Below, piece by piece: positions 34,940 through 43,400 of a DNA stretch of 64,000 nucleotides. Numbering within the stretch: position 1 is the first letter of the stretch; the number at the start of each line of letters is the position of its first letter. The DNA comes from Klebsiella michiganensis (lineage in GTDB: Bacteria; Pseudomonadota; Gammaproteobacteria; Enterobacterales; Enterobacteriaceae), in NCBI GenBank assembly GCA_000963575.1, contig CP011077.1, forward strand, positions 2,976,001 to 3,040,000. The letters are read 5' to 3'. Under the pieces are notes generated by a model. The model was not told the origin of the DNA and ran no database searches. It saw only the letters and a list, made by a program, of their open reading frames with translations. The translations under genes were made by a program, and so were the position numbers.

Positions 34940-36403
34940 TCACTTTACCCTAATCGCATTACCGGATTTATCGATAATAATTAACTTATCCATGCCCAAC
35001 ACTGGCCATTGACTGAACTGGTTTTGTAACGCTTTCATACTCACCTTAGTATCAGAAATATTGATTACGACATTAGTAGTTTGTCCCTCATCAATCTTTC
35101 CTTTTACTTCAGTCCAAATATTTCTAACGCTACTAGATTTTTGCGCATAGTGATCAAAAATCTCACCATTAATCCGGTAATCTGGATTTTTGTTTCCAGC
35201 TACAGAAGGGTTTTGTTCTACATAAAACCCTGATTGTGAGAGAATTTTAGCACTCTCATTTTCTCGGTTTAGGGAGCGAATATTCTCCTTCGTCATACCT
35301 GGTTCTATCTTAGTGACAGGCCCTGTTAAAGCCCCCTCAGACTTCGTAATCACATTACCGATAGAACCGGTTTGCCATATAGTAGAGTTACCCGGTGACG
35401 CTATTGCGCCATCTGTCTTACCTATAACATTATTTCCAGCAACACCACCAAAAATTGCCGCTGTCCCTAAGCCTATATTCAGTGCACCTTCACCATGGTT
35501 GCCATCAACGATCTGGCCGATCCCAGTACCGGCTTGATAACCCCCACCTGCTGCCAGCGTTGAACGTGCAATAATTCCCGGAGCACCCGGCAAAGCGAGT
35601 AAAGCATCGGTTCCTAATGCAGCCTGGCCGGATTGCACGCTATACCCTTTCAGATAACTCAGCGCCTCATTGTATGCTTTGGTATCTCCTGTTGAGGCAA
35701 CAAATGCTTTTCCTGCAACCAGTGACTGAACAGCGTCAGCCGCTTGCTGTGGGGTATATCCGTACATAGACTGAAGTTCATAACCATACTGGTTAAGCAA
35801 TCCAGCTAGCTCTTGCTTCTGGCCTTCTGTCAGTGGTTGGCCTGATTGGAACTGTTGCAGCAACACATTGCTGGCTCGATCTTCATTCGTCAGTCTGACA
35901 ATATTCTGTGAAGCTTCTAACAGGTTTTTACCGGCTTTCTGATCCTTAATGGATTTATTCAGTGTTTCGGCTTTCTGCACGCTCAGGAAGTTGTGCTCGG
36001 CCGACAACTTACCCGCCTGCGCCCCGGCCACCGCGTCCGCTGTACCGTTACCGACCACGCCTCCTGCCAGACCCGCTGCCAGGGTGCCCAGCACGCTGAT
36101 GGTCTGCTTCTGCTCTTTCTCTTTATCGAAGACAGGACTCAGCGTCTGGCTGGCGTGCTCCGCATCGCGGCTGAGATTAGCCACATCCTGCTGCTGCTTG
36201 TCTGTATCACGTACCGTGATGGTGCCCGCCGACACTGCCGACCGGGTCGTGGAGCTGTCGTGCCCCTCTTTGTTGACCCCGGTCAGCAGCGTGTTCGCCA
36301 GGTTCCCCACGAACTGGCCACCAATGTTACCGCCGGTGCTGAACCCTCCGCTCTGGTGTTCCACCTTGTAATCGGCCTGGTTGTGGATATCCCCCCCACC
36401 CAA
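34940..36403 (-). CDS. orphan CdiA fragment with intact CdiA_C tRNase-type toxin tip
   Basis: A 487-codon open frame without a secretion signal. Residues 1-100 copy CdiA (NQADYKVEHQSGGFSTGGNI and following). Then KEKEQK joins directly to KQTISVLGTLAAGLAGG, so about 170 residues present in the intact CdiA are deleted at a shared EQK. The junction motif is AEHN instead of VENN. The C-terminal 110 residues (NRENESAKILSQSGFYVEQN, NPDYRINGEIFDHYAQKSSS, IWTEVKGKIDEGQTTNVVIN) match the CdiA_C nuclease fold with a PD-(D/E)xK-like core. The first codon is TTG, so it may not be translated. It is a silent cartridge that recombination could load into cdiA. Confidence 0.75.
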   Translation of the reverse strand: MGGGDIHNQADYKVEHQSGGFSTGGNIGGQFVGNLANTLLTGVNKEGHDSSTTRSAVSAGTITVRDTDKQQQDVANLSRDAEHASQTLSPVFDKEKEQKQTISVLGTLAAGLAGGVVGNGTADAVAGAQAGKLSAEHNFLSVQKAETLNKSIKDQKAGKNLLEASQNIVRLTNEDRASNVLLQQFQSGQPLTEGQKQELAGLLNQYGYELQSMYGYTPQQAADAVQSLVAGKAFVASTGDTKAYNEALSYLKGYSVQSGQAALGTDALLALPGAPGIIARSTLAAGGGYQAGTGIGQIVDGNHGEGALNIGLGTAAIFGGVAGNNVIGKTDGAIASPGNSTIWQTGSIGNVITKSEGALTGPVTKIEPGMTKENIRSLNRENESAKILSQSGFYVEQNPSVAGNKNPDYRINGEIFDHYAQKSSSVRNIWTEVKGKIDEGQTTNVVINISDTKVSMKALQNQFSQWPVLGMDKLIIIDKSGNAIRVK

Positions 36404-36450
36404 GCTCCTAATCCAGCTACGTCGGCGTAAAAAAGAAGGTTTCAGGGCTT

Positions 36451-36482
36451 AGAAGCAAAGATCCCGTCCAGTTGGCCGGGAT
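36451..36482 (-). repeat. immunity 3'-flank repeat, type B (copy 3)
   Basis: AGAAGCAAAGATCCCGTCCA followed by GTTGGCCGGGAT, about 40 bp past the stop at 36521. Confidence 0.6.
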
Positions 36483-36520
36483 TAGAGGCATAGATATTTA
36501 TAAAGATCCTGATTTATATA

Positions 36521-36781
36521 TTAATCCAGATTTTTATATCTCTCAGGTATATATTCCTTATGTTCCATAGATTTCATCAGATCTAAAAGATCAGCCAAAA
36601 ACCAAGATAGCTCTTCTTTGCCTGAACACTCAGTTAACTTCTCTATTTGTTCGTCTGAGCAATTTTTCAAAACATAGTTTACACAGTCTGAAAAAACTAC
36701 AACTTCAGACTCAGAGAGACGAACATCAAACAAAGTGACGTTTACCCCTGGAATGTAATCAACCTTGAGAACATCCATCAT
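36521..36781 (-). CDS. orphan immunity protein, unknown family
   Basis: 86 residues from the ATG at 36781, which overlaps the toxin stop by one base (TAATG), the same junction as in the active cdiA/cdiI pair. MMDVLKVDYIPGVNVTLFDV, ALVFSDC-like segments and FLADLLDLMKSMEHKEYIPE are visible. The protein is small and acidic. Confidence 0.68.
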   Translation of the reverse strand: MMDVLKVDYIPGVNVTLFDVRLSESEVVVFSDCVNYVLKNCSDEQIEKLTECSGKEELSWFLADLLDLMKSMEHKEYIPERYKNLD

Positions 36782-37578
36782 TACCACCTTACATAGTCAG
36801 ATAATTTATTCTTAAATTCATATAGTTGACTGCTATCGGGCCTGCTCCATCGACCATCATTTAAACGTTGCGCTGTGTTCTTGTCAGAGTTCTTGAATGA
36901 AGTGACAACTTCCCCATTAGGATCAATGACGTGGATATTCGCACCACTACCTTTAACGATCCAACTGCCATCTTCTTGAAGCAAAATGTCTGCTGGTCGT
37001 GATTGCTGTACATCATTAATAACAGCGCCAACCGGACGCCCCTCACTATTTCGGATCTCCGCAGGCTGGCCTTGCGTGATTTTATTACTACTCTCGCAGT
37101 TCGTCGGTAAATCAGGCGCACCTTCTGTATTACCTGTGTTATTAGGTGCTTGCGCTACAGTCTGGTTACCACCTGTATTCCCGGTATGGCTGCTGCCATT
37201 CTGATCGTGTTGACCCGACGTGGTCAGCGTCGTGCCTCTGTTCTGCTCCGGGACAGGGTTCGTCAGCGTACTGTCAACCAGCGGCCGATCAAGCGCCGGT
37301 AAGGGAAGCAGTGTGCCTTTCTGCCCCTCGACCATTTCCTTATACGCTGCCTGCTGCTCCGGGGTGAGCCGCTCTATTGCATCGGCTTTATTTGTCATAG
37401 CCGCTGCCAGTATCATTGTGCGGTCTGCATTTGAGACATTGTCCATCGCCGTTTTCGCCACGCCGATGCCCAGCAACGCCCCCTGCCCTTTCTCCACTAC
37501 CAAGTTACGGCATGAAGCGATCTTAGCGCATGCTGTGGCTCCAAAACGCGCTAAGGCTACCAGATTATTATTCTCAAC
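36781..37578 (-). CDS. orphan VENN toxin module, open
   Basis: It starts exactly at a VENN motif (37567-37578) with no start codon. It runs open for 265 codons: NNLVALARFGATACAKIASC, pre-toxin type 2 (GVAKTAMDNVSNADRTMILA, PEQQAAYKEMVEGQKGTLLP), a Gly/Asn/Thr linker (NGSSHTGNTGGNQTVAQAPN), and a tip with AEIRNSEGRPVGAVINDVQQ, DGSWIVKGSGANIHVIDPNG and DKNTAQRLNDGRWSRPDSSQ. The tip is of a kind seen in other secreted toxins but not one I can name. Cutting precisely at VENN is the textbook form of an orphan cdiA-CT cartridge. Confidence 0.72.
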   Translation of the reverse strand, partial: VENNNLVALARFGATACAKIASCRNLVVEKGQGALLGIGVAKTAMDNVSNADRTMILAAAMTNKADAIERLTPEQQAAYKEMVEGQKGTLLPLPALDRPLVDSTLTNPVPEQNRGTTLTTSGQHDQNGSSHTGNTGGNQTVAQAPNNTGNTEGAPDLPTNCESSNKITQGQPAEIRNSEGRPVGAVINDVQQSRPADILLQEDGSWIVKGSGANIHVIDPNGEVVTSFKNSDKNTAQRLNDGRWSRPDSSQLYEFKNKLSDYVRW

Positions 37579-37599
37579 CTACAATCAAGGGTAAGAAAA

Positions 37600-38091
37600 T
37601 TACTCTTCTAAATAATACACCCCATGAGAACCTTCTAGAGAGGCATAAATATTCATCGCTTCTTCTCCTTCTGCTATGTACTCTACATCAATGGGCTCAG
37701 GAGGTACGTTTGGATTATTAAAATCTCCTTGTAAGAATTCTTTATATTGCTCAAGAATATAAACCAGCTGTTCTATCACAAGAATAACTCTTTGTTCTTT
37801 AACGTATTCACAAGCAATAAAAACTAAATTATTTGTTACCATTACCCAATGAGCATTACCTATACCATAAAAGCCATCTGGTGCCCTGCTGGATTCTAGG
37901 TTGGTTAAATTATCAATCCAAATCTCAATGGAATTTAGGGAATATTGAATATCATCAGATAACCAACCTGCTAACTCTCGAGAACCATAGCCTAAAGTGG
38001 TTTTATCTGTTGATAACCCAAATTTATTACCTACTGGTGTGAAATCTTTACTATTATTATTCCACCAGAAATTTATTCTATCATTTAGCAT
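37600..38091 (-). CDS. orphan immunity protein, unknown family
   Basis: 163 residues from the ATG at 38091, overlapping the toxin-tip stop (38081) by 11 bp. MLNDRINFWWNNNSKDFTPV, LAGWLSDDIQYSLNSIEIWI and ILEQYKEFLQGDFNNPNVPP are visible. The overlap supports pairing with the truncated tip directly upstream. Confidence 0.65.
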   Translation of the reverse strand: MLNDRINFWWNNNSKDFTPVGNKFGLSTDKTTLGYGSRELAGWLSDDIQYSLNSIEIWIDNLTNLESSRAPDGFYGIGNAHWVMVTNNLVFIACEYVKEQRVILVIEQLVYILEQYKEFLQGDFNNPNVPPEPIDVEYIAEGEEAMNIYASLEGSHGVYYLEE

Positions 38092-38757
38092 TGGTATCCC
38101 TACTATTAAATACGGGCCATGCAGTCGCACCTGAACCATCAGGCTTACCATAATAAGCTTCTATCTTAACACCGCTATCCGAATATCCAGTCCATCTTTC
38201 TGTATTTGGTATATTTGTTGAATTTTTAAGTGCACTTTCAATTTCTTGTGCCGTTTGTCTTTTTGACCAATAGTTCCCCACGAACTGGCCGCCAATGTTA
38301 CCGTCGGTGCTGAACCCTGCGCTCTGGTGTTCCACCTTGTAATCGGCCTGGTTGTGGATATCCCCTCACCCCAGCGTGCCGGTATCCAGACGGTTGTTGT
38401 CTGCCGATGCCGTGGAGCCAATCACCGCCCCGTTAAGCTGGGTGTGCTCCCCCACCGTCACGTCAAACCCGCCCTTGCCCGCAAACAGCCCGGTCTGCTC
38501 TTTCACCGAGTCGTAGTTGCTGTGCATTTTGTCCCGGCTGACGTTCACGCTTGCCGACCCCGACATCGAGCCAAAGCTAAAGCTCCCGCCCGCGCTGGCG
38601 TTCTGCTGTTTGCTGTCGTAGCGGTCGCTGTCCTGCTCTGAGGTCAGGGTCAGGTTGCGCCCTACATCAGCCACAATGCTTTTGCCACTGACCGTTTCGG
38701 TGTTCGACGCCGAAGACAGCAGAATATCACGTGAGGCATTCAGCGCACTGAGGATAA
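38081..38757 (-). pseudogene. CdiA fragment with truncated toxin tip
   Basis: From 38757: RDILLSSASNTETVSG joined to KSIVADVGRNLTLTSEQDSD (an internal deletion between two VSG/SG sites of the intact CdiA). Then come TLG and a TGA where intact CdiA has Trp (TLGWEDIH). In phase beyond it are NQADYKVEHQSAGFSTDGNI, GGQFVGN, then only about 55 residues of a tip (SKRQTAQEIESALKNSTNIP, WTGYSDSGVKIEAYYGKPDG) with a stop at 38081. The region between FHA-2 repeats and tip, including VENN, is missing. Confidence 0.7.
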
Positions 38758-38760
38758 CTA

Positions 38761-38800
38761 ACTGGTTTATAAAGTAAAACCAGAGTCAAATGGCAGGGAT
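38761..38800 (-). repeat. immunity 3'-flank repeat, type A (copy 4)
   Basis: ACTGGTTTATAAAGTAAAAC then CAGAGTCAAATGGCAGGGAT, 5 bp past the stop at 38805. Confidence 0.65.
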
Positions 38801-38804
38801 TTGG

Positions 38805-39044
38805 CTAAATAAGATCAGTTTCTTTTATTTTGTCCAAGCTTAGCTTTTCTAATGGAACATCGTATACGTCAGCTTGCTGCTGAATTAAAGTTATGACCCG
38901 GTGGAAAGCTGATAGATAGCCAGTTTGGAAGTTTTCATTATCTGTCCCTAATGCTGCAATTTTCTTGGTTTTAGCCTCTTCAGCAAGCTCTCTTAAAGCT
39001 TCACCTAAAGTAACAGCAAGTGCTTCATATTCATTAAATTCCAT
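38805..39044 (-). CDS. orphan immunity protein, unknown family
   Basis: 79 residues. MEFNEYEALAVTLGEALREL and FQTGYLSAFHRVITLIQQQA suggest an all-helical inhibitor. Its start overlaps the end of the preceding toxin module by 11 bp. Confidence 0.7.
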   Translation of the reverse strand: MEFNEYEALAVTLGEALRELAEEAKTKKIAALGTDNENFQTGYLSAFHRVITLIQQQADVYDVPLEKLSLDKIKETDLI

Positions 39045-39955
39045 TATTTCTACCCTTTAGAATACCTTCAGCAATAGCTTTATATGATTCATGCCTATTT
39101 ACATCTTGTTGCCAGTGATGCAGCAGGTTTTCCTGGTGCTGTGGACTTAGATTTTCCCAATCAGGTACATGTTCCAGACGTTTTGCGGGATCATTCAAAT
39201 ACCCCTGATGTTCCGCTATCTGCTTTTCATGTTTGGAAATAGCTTTTTCCAGATTTTTATCTGGGAGTTTGTTGTATTGATCATACTGTTTAGGATAGCG
39301 ATCTTTAGCAGCATCAAAATTAACTTTGCTTTGCTGAGAAATTGCTCCATTATTCCGCGCATTCTCCTCATCCTGAGGCCCCCAGCCGCCCGGTGTTCCT
39401 GACCCTGTACCACCAAATTCGACTTTCTGTGCATCCGTCAGGTCTTTAGCAACATTAGGATTCGAAGCATTTTCAGAGCCATACTTGTCCTGAAGCAGGC
39501 CAAAATATTTCCTGGTAATCTCATCATTACCCAGCATTTCCAGCATGCCAAAATGCTCTAACTCATCAGGCGTCATCTTGTCGGAAACGTCCTTGATGGC
39601 TGCTCCTGCAAGACCCGCTATTCCCAATTTTGCACCCAGCTCCAGTAACTGCTCTGCAACTTTCGTCCGGCAGGGTGATGCCATAGCGCAACCTCTGGCT
39701 GCAACTGTCAGTATATTATTATTCTCAACCGCATTCTTCCCGGCCTGCCACCACATCCGCCGTGCTGTTGCCAGTCAGGCCCCCTACCAGCCCTGCCGCC
39801 AGCGTGCTCAGCGCGCTCAGCGCGCTGATGGTCTGCTTCTGCTCTTCGCTCAGGTCTTCTCGTTTTATCCCCGGGTACATCTGCTGCGCGATAAACTCTG
39901 CAGTGGTCGCCCCCGCTGTGCCTGATAGCGCATTATTGCCTTGTATTGTTATTAG
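39034..39955 (-). CDS. orphan CdiA-CT module, toxin tip intact
   Basis: A cdiA fragment (39730-39955) carries an 8-bp deletion relative to the intact gene (between two CCTGC repeats, near 39748), putting it out of phase with what follows. From the VENN at 39718-39729 the frame is open to 39034: ILTVAARGCAMASPCRTKVA, IKDVSDKMTPDELEHFGMLE, GTGSGTPGGWGPQDEENARN, QQSKVNFDAAKDRYPKQYDQ and WENLSPQHQENLLHHWQQDV. The tip family is not recognised. A start MWWQ at 39756 exists but without a secretion signal. It was probably the active tip before the present one, since it lies directly behind the live cdiA/cdiI. Confidence 0.72.
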
Positions 39956-39958
39956 TGG

Positions 39959-40447
39959 TTATCGCTGTGAGTTAGCATTATTTTCTGGATACTCTTCACT
40001 AAAAAATCTGTAAGTTGCCTCCAGCATTTCCGCATAAAATGGATCAGCAGAAATTTCTTTATATCTAGTATAAACTTTTGAGATTAAATCATCTGAAAAT
40101 TTCATTCTAAAGGATGTCTTGCTGTATTTAATAAACCCATCCATCGTTTCATCTAAAATAGGTGTCGACATATTTGTTATATGCTGCTCAACATACTGCA
40201 AAGCATACTCTTTATTAAGATCAAAAAGATGAGAAAGGCAAGAGCTGTCTAAATAATCATCACTATTTTCTTTTGAACCTATTATTTTCTTGCAAAAAAT
40301 CTCACACTCCTGTGGGTCGATAAAATGTAAGCTTGTAAGCAAGATGGCAACTTCATCTCGAGAATCATCATACGAATCAGCATTGGTATAACCATAATGC
40401 AAATAATTATTTAGTTCTAAAATAATTTGCTCTTTTGATTTTTTCAT
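39959..40447 (-). CDS. cdiI: cognate CDI immunity protein
   Basis: 162 residues. The ATG at 40447 shares its A with the cdiA stop (TAATG), giving tight coupling. MKKSKEQIILELNNYLHYGY, YDDSRDEVAILLTSLHFIDP, CLSHLFDLNKEYALQYVEQH and DPFYAEMLEATYRFFSEEYP are visible. It is acidic and helical. By position it must protect the cell from the current CdiA-CT tip. The family is not recognised. Downstream DNA is immediately a cdiA fragment, without the 3'-flank repeat seen behind seven older immunity genes. Confidence 0.85.
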   Translation of the reverse strand: MKKSKEQIILELNNYLHYGYTNADSYDDSRDEVAILLTSLHFIDPQECEIFCKKIIGSKENSDDYLDSSCLSHLFDLNKEYALQYVEQHITNMSTPILDETMDGFIKYSKTSFRMKFSDDLISKVYTRYKEISADPFYAEMLEATYRFFSEEYPENNANSQR

Positions 40448-43400
40448 TATTTACCACTCCCTTTCACATCAAAGAGTTGACTAGTTACCGTGGACAATCT
40501 TTTTGTTCCATCAGGCTGTATCGTCCATGCAGCATTAAGCCGAACAGATCCAGTAGGTCCTTTTAAAACAACAGAACTCATTCTGTTTTCCAATGTCAAT
40601 TCTTTAGCCGAGTCGAATAGCTTTTCAATAATAATACTATTATTTATATTAGATTCATTATCGATACCAGCCCTTGATAAGTTCTCCCCCATTGTACGAG
40701 ACTTTTCGATTCTTCTGATATCATTCTTTAGCGCGTTTACTTCCGCCTTTTTACCTGATTTTTCAAAAGCACGTTGGTCTGCCATTTGTTCTGTTCTTAA
40801 AACTTCCAAACGTGCTTTCGATGCATTTAAGTCGCCAGAAGCTCCACCACGCAGCCATATTTCTACCTTATCCACAGGTATATGAATGTCATTTCTAACA
40901 GCAGTAAGATGGTTTTTACCATTTGCATCAGGCAACATCTGAATACCGCTTTCCATCCGAGCAACTTTTTGAATTATTTTTACCGTCGCTCCAGATACAA
41001 TAGTATTACCGCCGATATTCCCCAACACTTTCCCTTGCAAAGATCCAACCATTTGTCCTGCAAGTTCTGGGTTATTCACTAACGCATAGTCATATAGCTG
41101 ATTCCACTCAGCAATAGAGATTTTAATTGCATCATAGGTTTTATCATAGTTCCAAATGGCACTTGCGAGGTCAGCAATGGTATCCATAGGATGTAGAATA
41201 GTGTTGATGGCTCCTTCTAAGCTTTCTGATACTCCGTCTTTTAAACCATCCTTAACACCTTGTTCTCGACCTTTTTTAAAAGCATCTTTTTTACTTTGGT
41301 CATTTCCATAAATATCATCAAGATCGACACCTTCAGCCTGTTTTTGAATACTGGATTCAATTTCTTTATGCGTTCTTCCTGCTAAGTTAAAAGCATTATT
41401 CTCAACCGCATTCTTCCCGGCCTGCGCACCTGCCACCACATCCGCCGGGCTGTTGCCTGTCAGACCACCCGCCAACCCTGCCGCCAGCGTGCTCAGCGCG
41501 CTGATGGTCTGCTTCTGCTCTTCGCTCAGGTCATCCCGCTTTATCCCCGGGTACATCTGCTGCGCGATGAATTCCGCAGTGGTCGCCCCCGCCGCGCCTG
41601 ACAGCGCATTATTACCCTGTATCTTCGCCACCACGGCGCCCAGCACCGCATGGGCCATCAGGTTTGCTTCGGTGTTCACCTCGCCCGTTATCGGGTCAGT
41701 GGTCTTTTTATGGATTATTTCCGCCAGATACGGCGCCGCGCCGCCGGCTATCGCCTTCGACAGGTCGCCACCCGCCAGCCCCTGTATTGCCGCCGTCGCC
41801 GCCTGGATGCCCTGCTGAATGGCGCTCCCGGTGCCGTAAGGCGCCATCGCGGTGTGGTAGGCTTTATCGGCTATCTGTTCGGCCGTGGGCTTTTTATTCC
41901 CTTTGGCAATCAGTTCCGCTCTCGCCGCCTCCAGCGCCGCCGGGTCTTTTTTCGCCTTCAGGCCCGCAATCTCACCCTGCGTCCGCGCGATATCCGCCGC
42001 CTGGTTCCCAATCTCCGAGATAAGCTGCGCTGCCTGCAGCCGCTTCTGCTCTTTCTCTTTGTCGAAGACAGGACTCAGCGTCTGGTTCGCATGCTCCGCA
42101 TCGCGGCTCAGATTAGCCACATCCTGCTGCTGCTTGTCTGTATCACGTACCGTGATGGTGCCCGCCGACACCGCCGACCGGGTCGTGGAGCTGTCATGCC
42201 CCTCTTTGTTGACCCCGGTCAGCAGCGTGTTCGCCAGGTTCCCCACGAACTGGCCACCAATGTTACCGCCGGTGCTGAACCCTGCGCTCTGGTGTTCCAC
42301 CTTGTAATCGGCCTGGTTGTGGATATCCTCCCACCCCAGCGTGCCGGTATCCAGACGGTTTTTGTCTGCCGATGCCGTGGAGCCAATCACCGCCCCGTTA
42401 AGCTGGGTGTGCTCCCCCACCGTCACGTCAAACCCGCCCTTGCCCGCAAACAGCCCGGTCTGCTCTTTCACCGAGTCGTAGTTGCTGTGCATTTTGTCCC
42501 GGCTGACGTTCACGCTTGCCGACCCCGACATCGAGCCAAAGCTAAAGCTCCCGCCCGCGCTGGCGTTCTGCTGTTTGCTGTCGTAGCGGTCGCTGTCCTG
42601 CTCTGAGGTCAGGGTCAGGTTGCGCCCCACGTCAGCCACAATGCTGTTGCCGCTGACCTGCGCGCCCTGCAGCGTGGTGTCCCGCCCGCTGGTCAGGGCC
42701 ACGCGGTTCCCGCTTTCCACCGTGGTTTCGCTGCGCGCGACCGTACTGCCGTTCTCTTTGCCTTTTCCGGCGTTCACGCTGGCCGACACGTTGATCCCCG
42801 CGCCGCCAGAGCCATAGCCTATCCCAACGCCCACGCTACCGCCGTGGCTGCTGTTGCTGCCACTGACCGTTTCGGTGTTCGACGCCGAAGACAGCAGAAT
42901 ATCACGTGAGGCATCCAGCGTCGTATCTCGCCCGGCCTGTAACTGGCTGCCCACCACCGCAATATCCCCGCCGGTGGCCTGAATATGGATATCACGTCCG
43001 GCGTTCAGCTTGCTGCCCGAAGCCGTCTGCTGGTCCAGTTTACGCTCGGAGGTTGACGACTGGCTGCCGTAGCTGAGACTAATACCAACGGTGTTGTCGT
43101 TCCCCTTCACGTCGCCGGTGGCCTCATCTTTCGCCACCGCCTGCGCGGCGCTGACGCCGGTCAATGCCGCCTGGGTGCCCTTCAGCGCCGCCAGTCGCCC
43201 GTCGCTTTCGTTGTGGGCCGACTTCGCCTGCTGCACCGCGGTGTTCACCGCGCTGCCCGCCGTGCCGGAAAGCGCCAGCGTGAAGCCGCTGGACTTCTGT
43301 TCGGTTTTCGTCAGTTCTGTGTGGCTGTTCTGTGCCGCCGTAATGGCGACCTCACGCCCGATAATGCTGAGATCCTGCCCGGCCACCACGTCGCTGCCGT

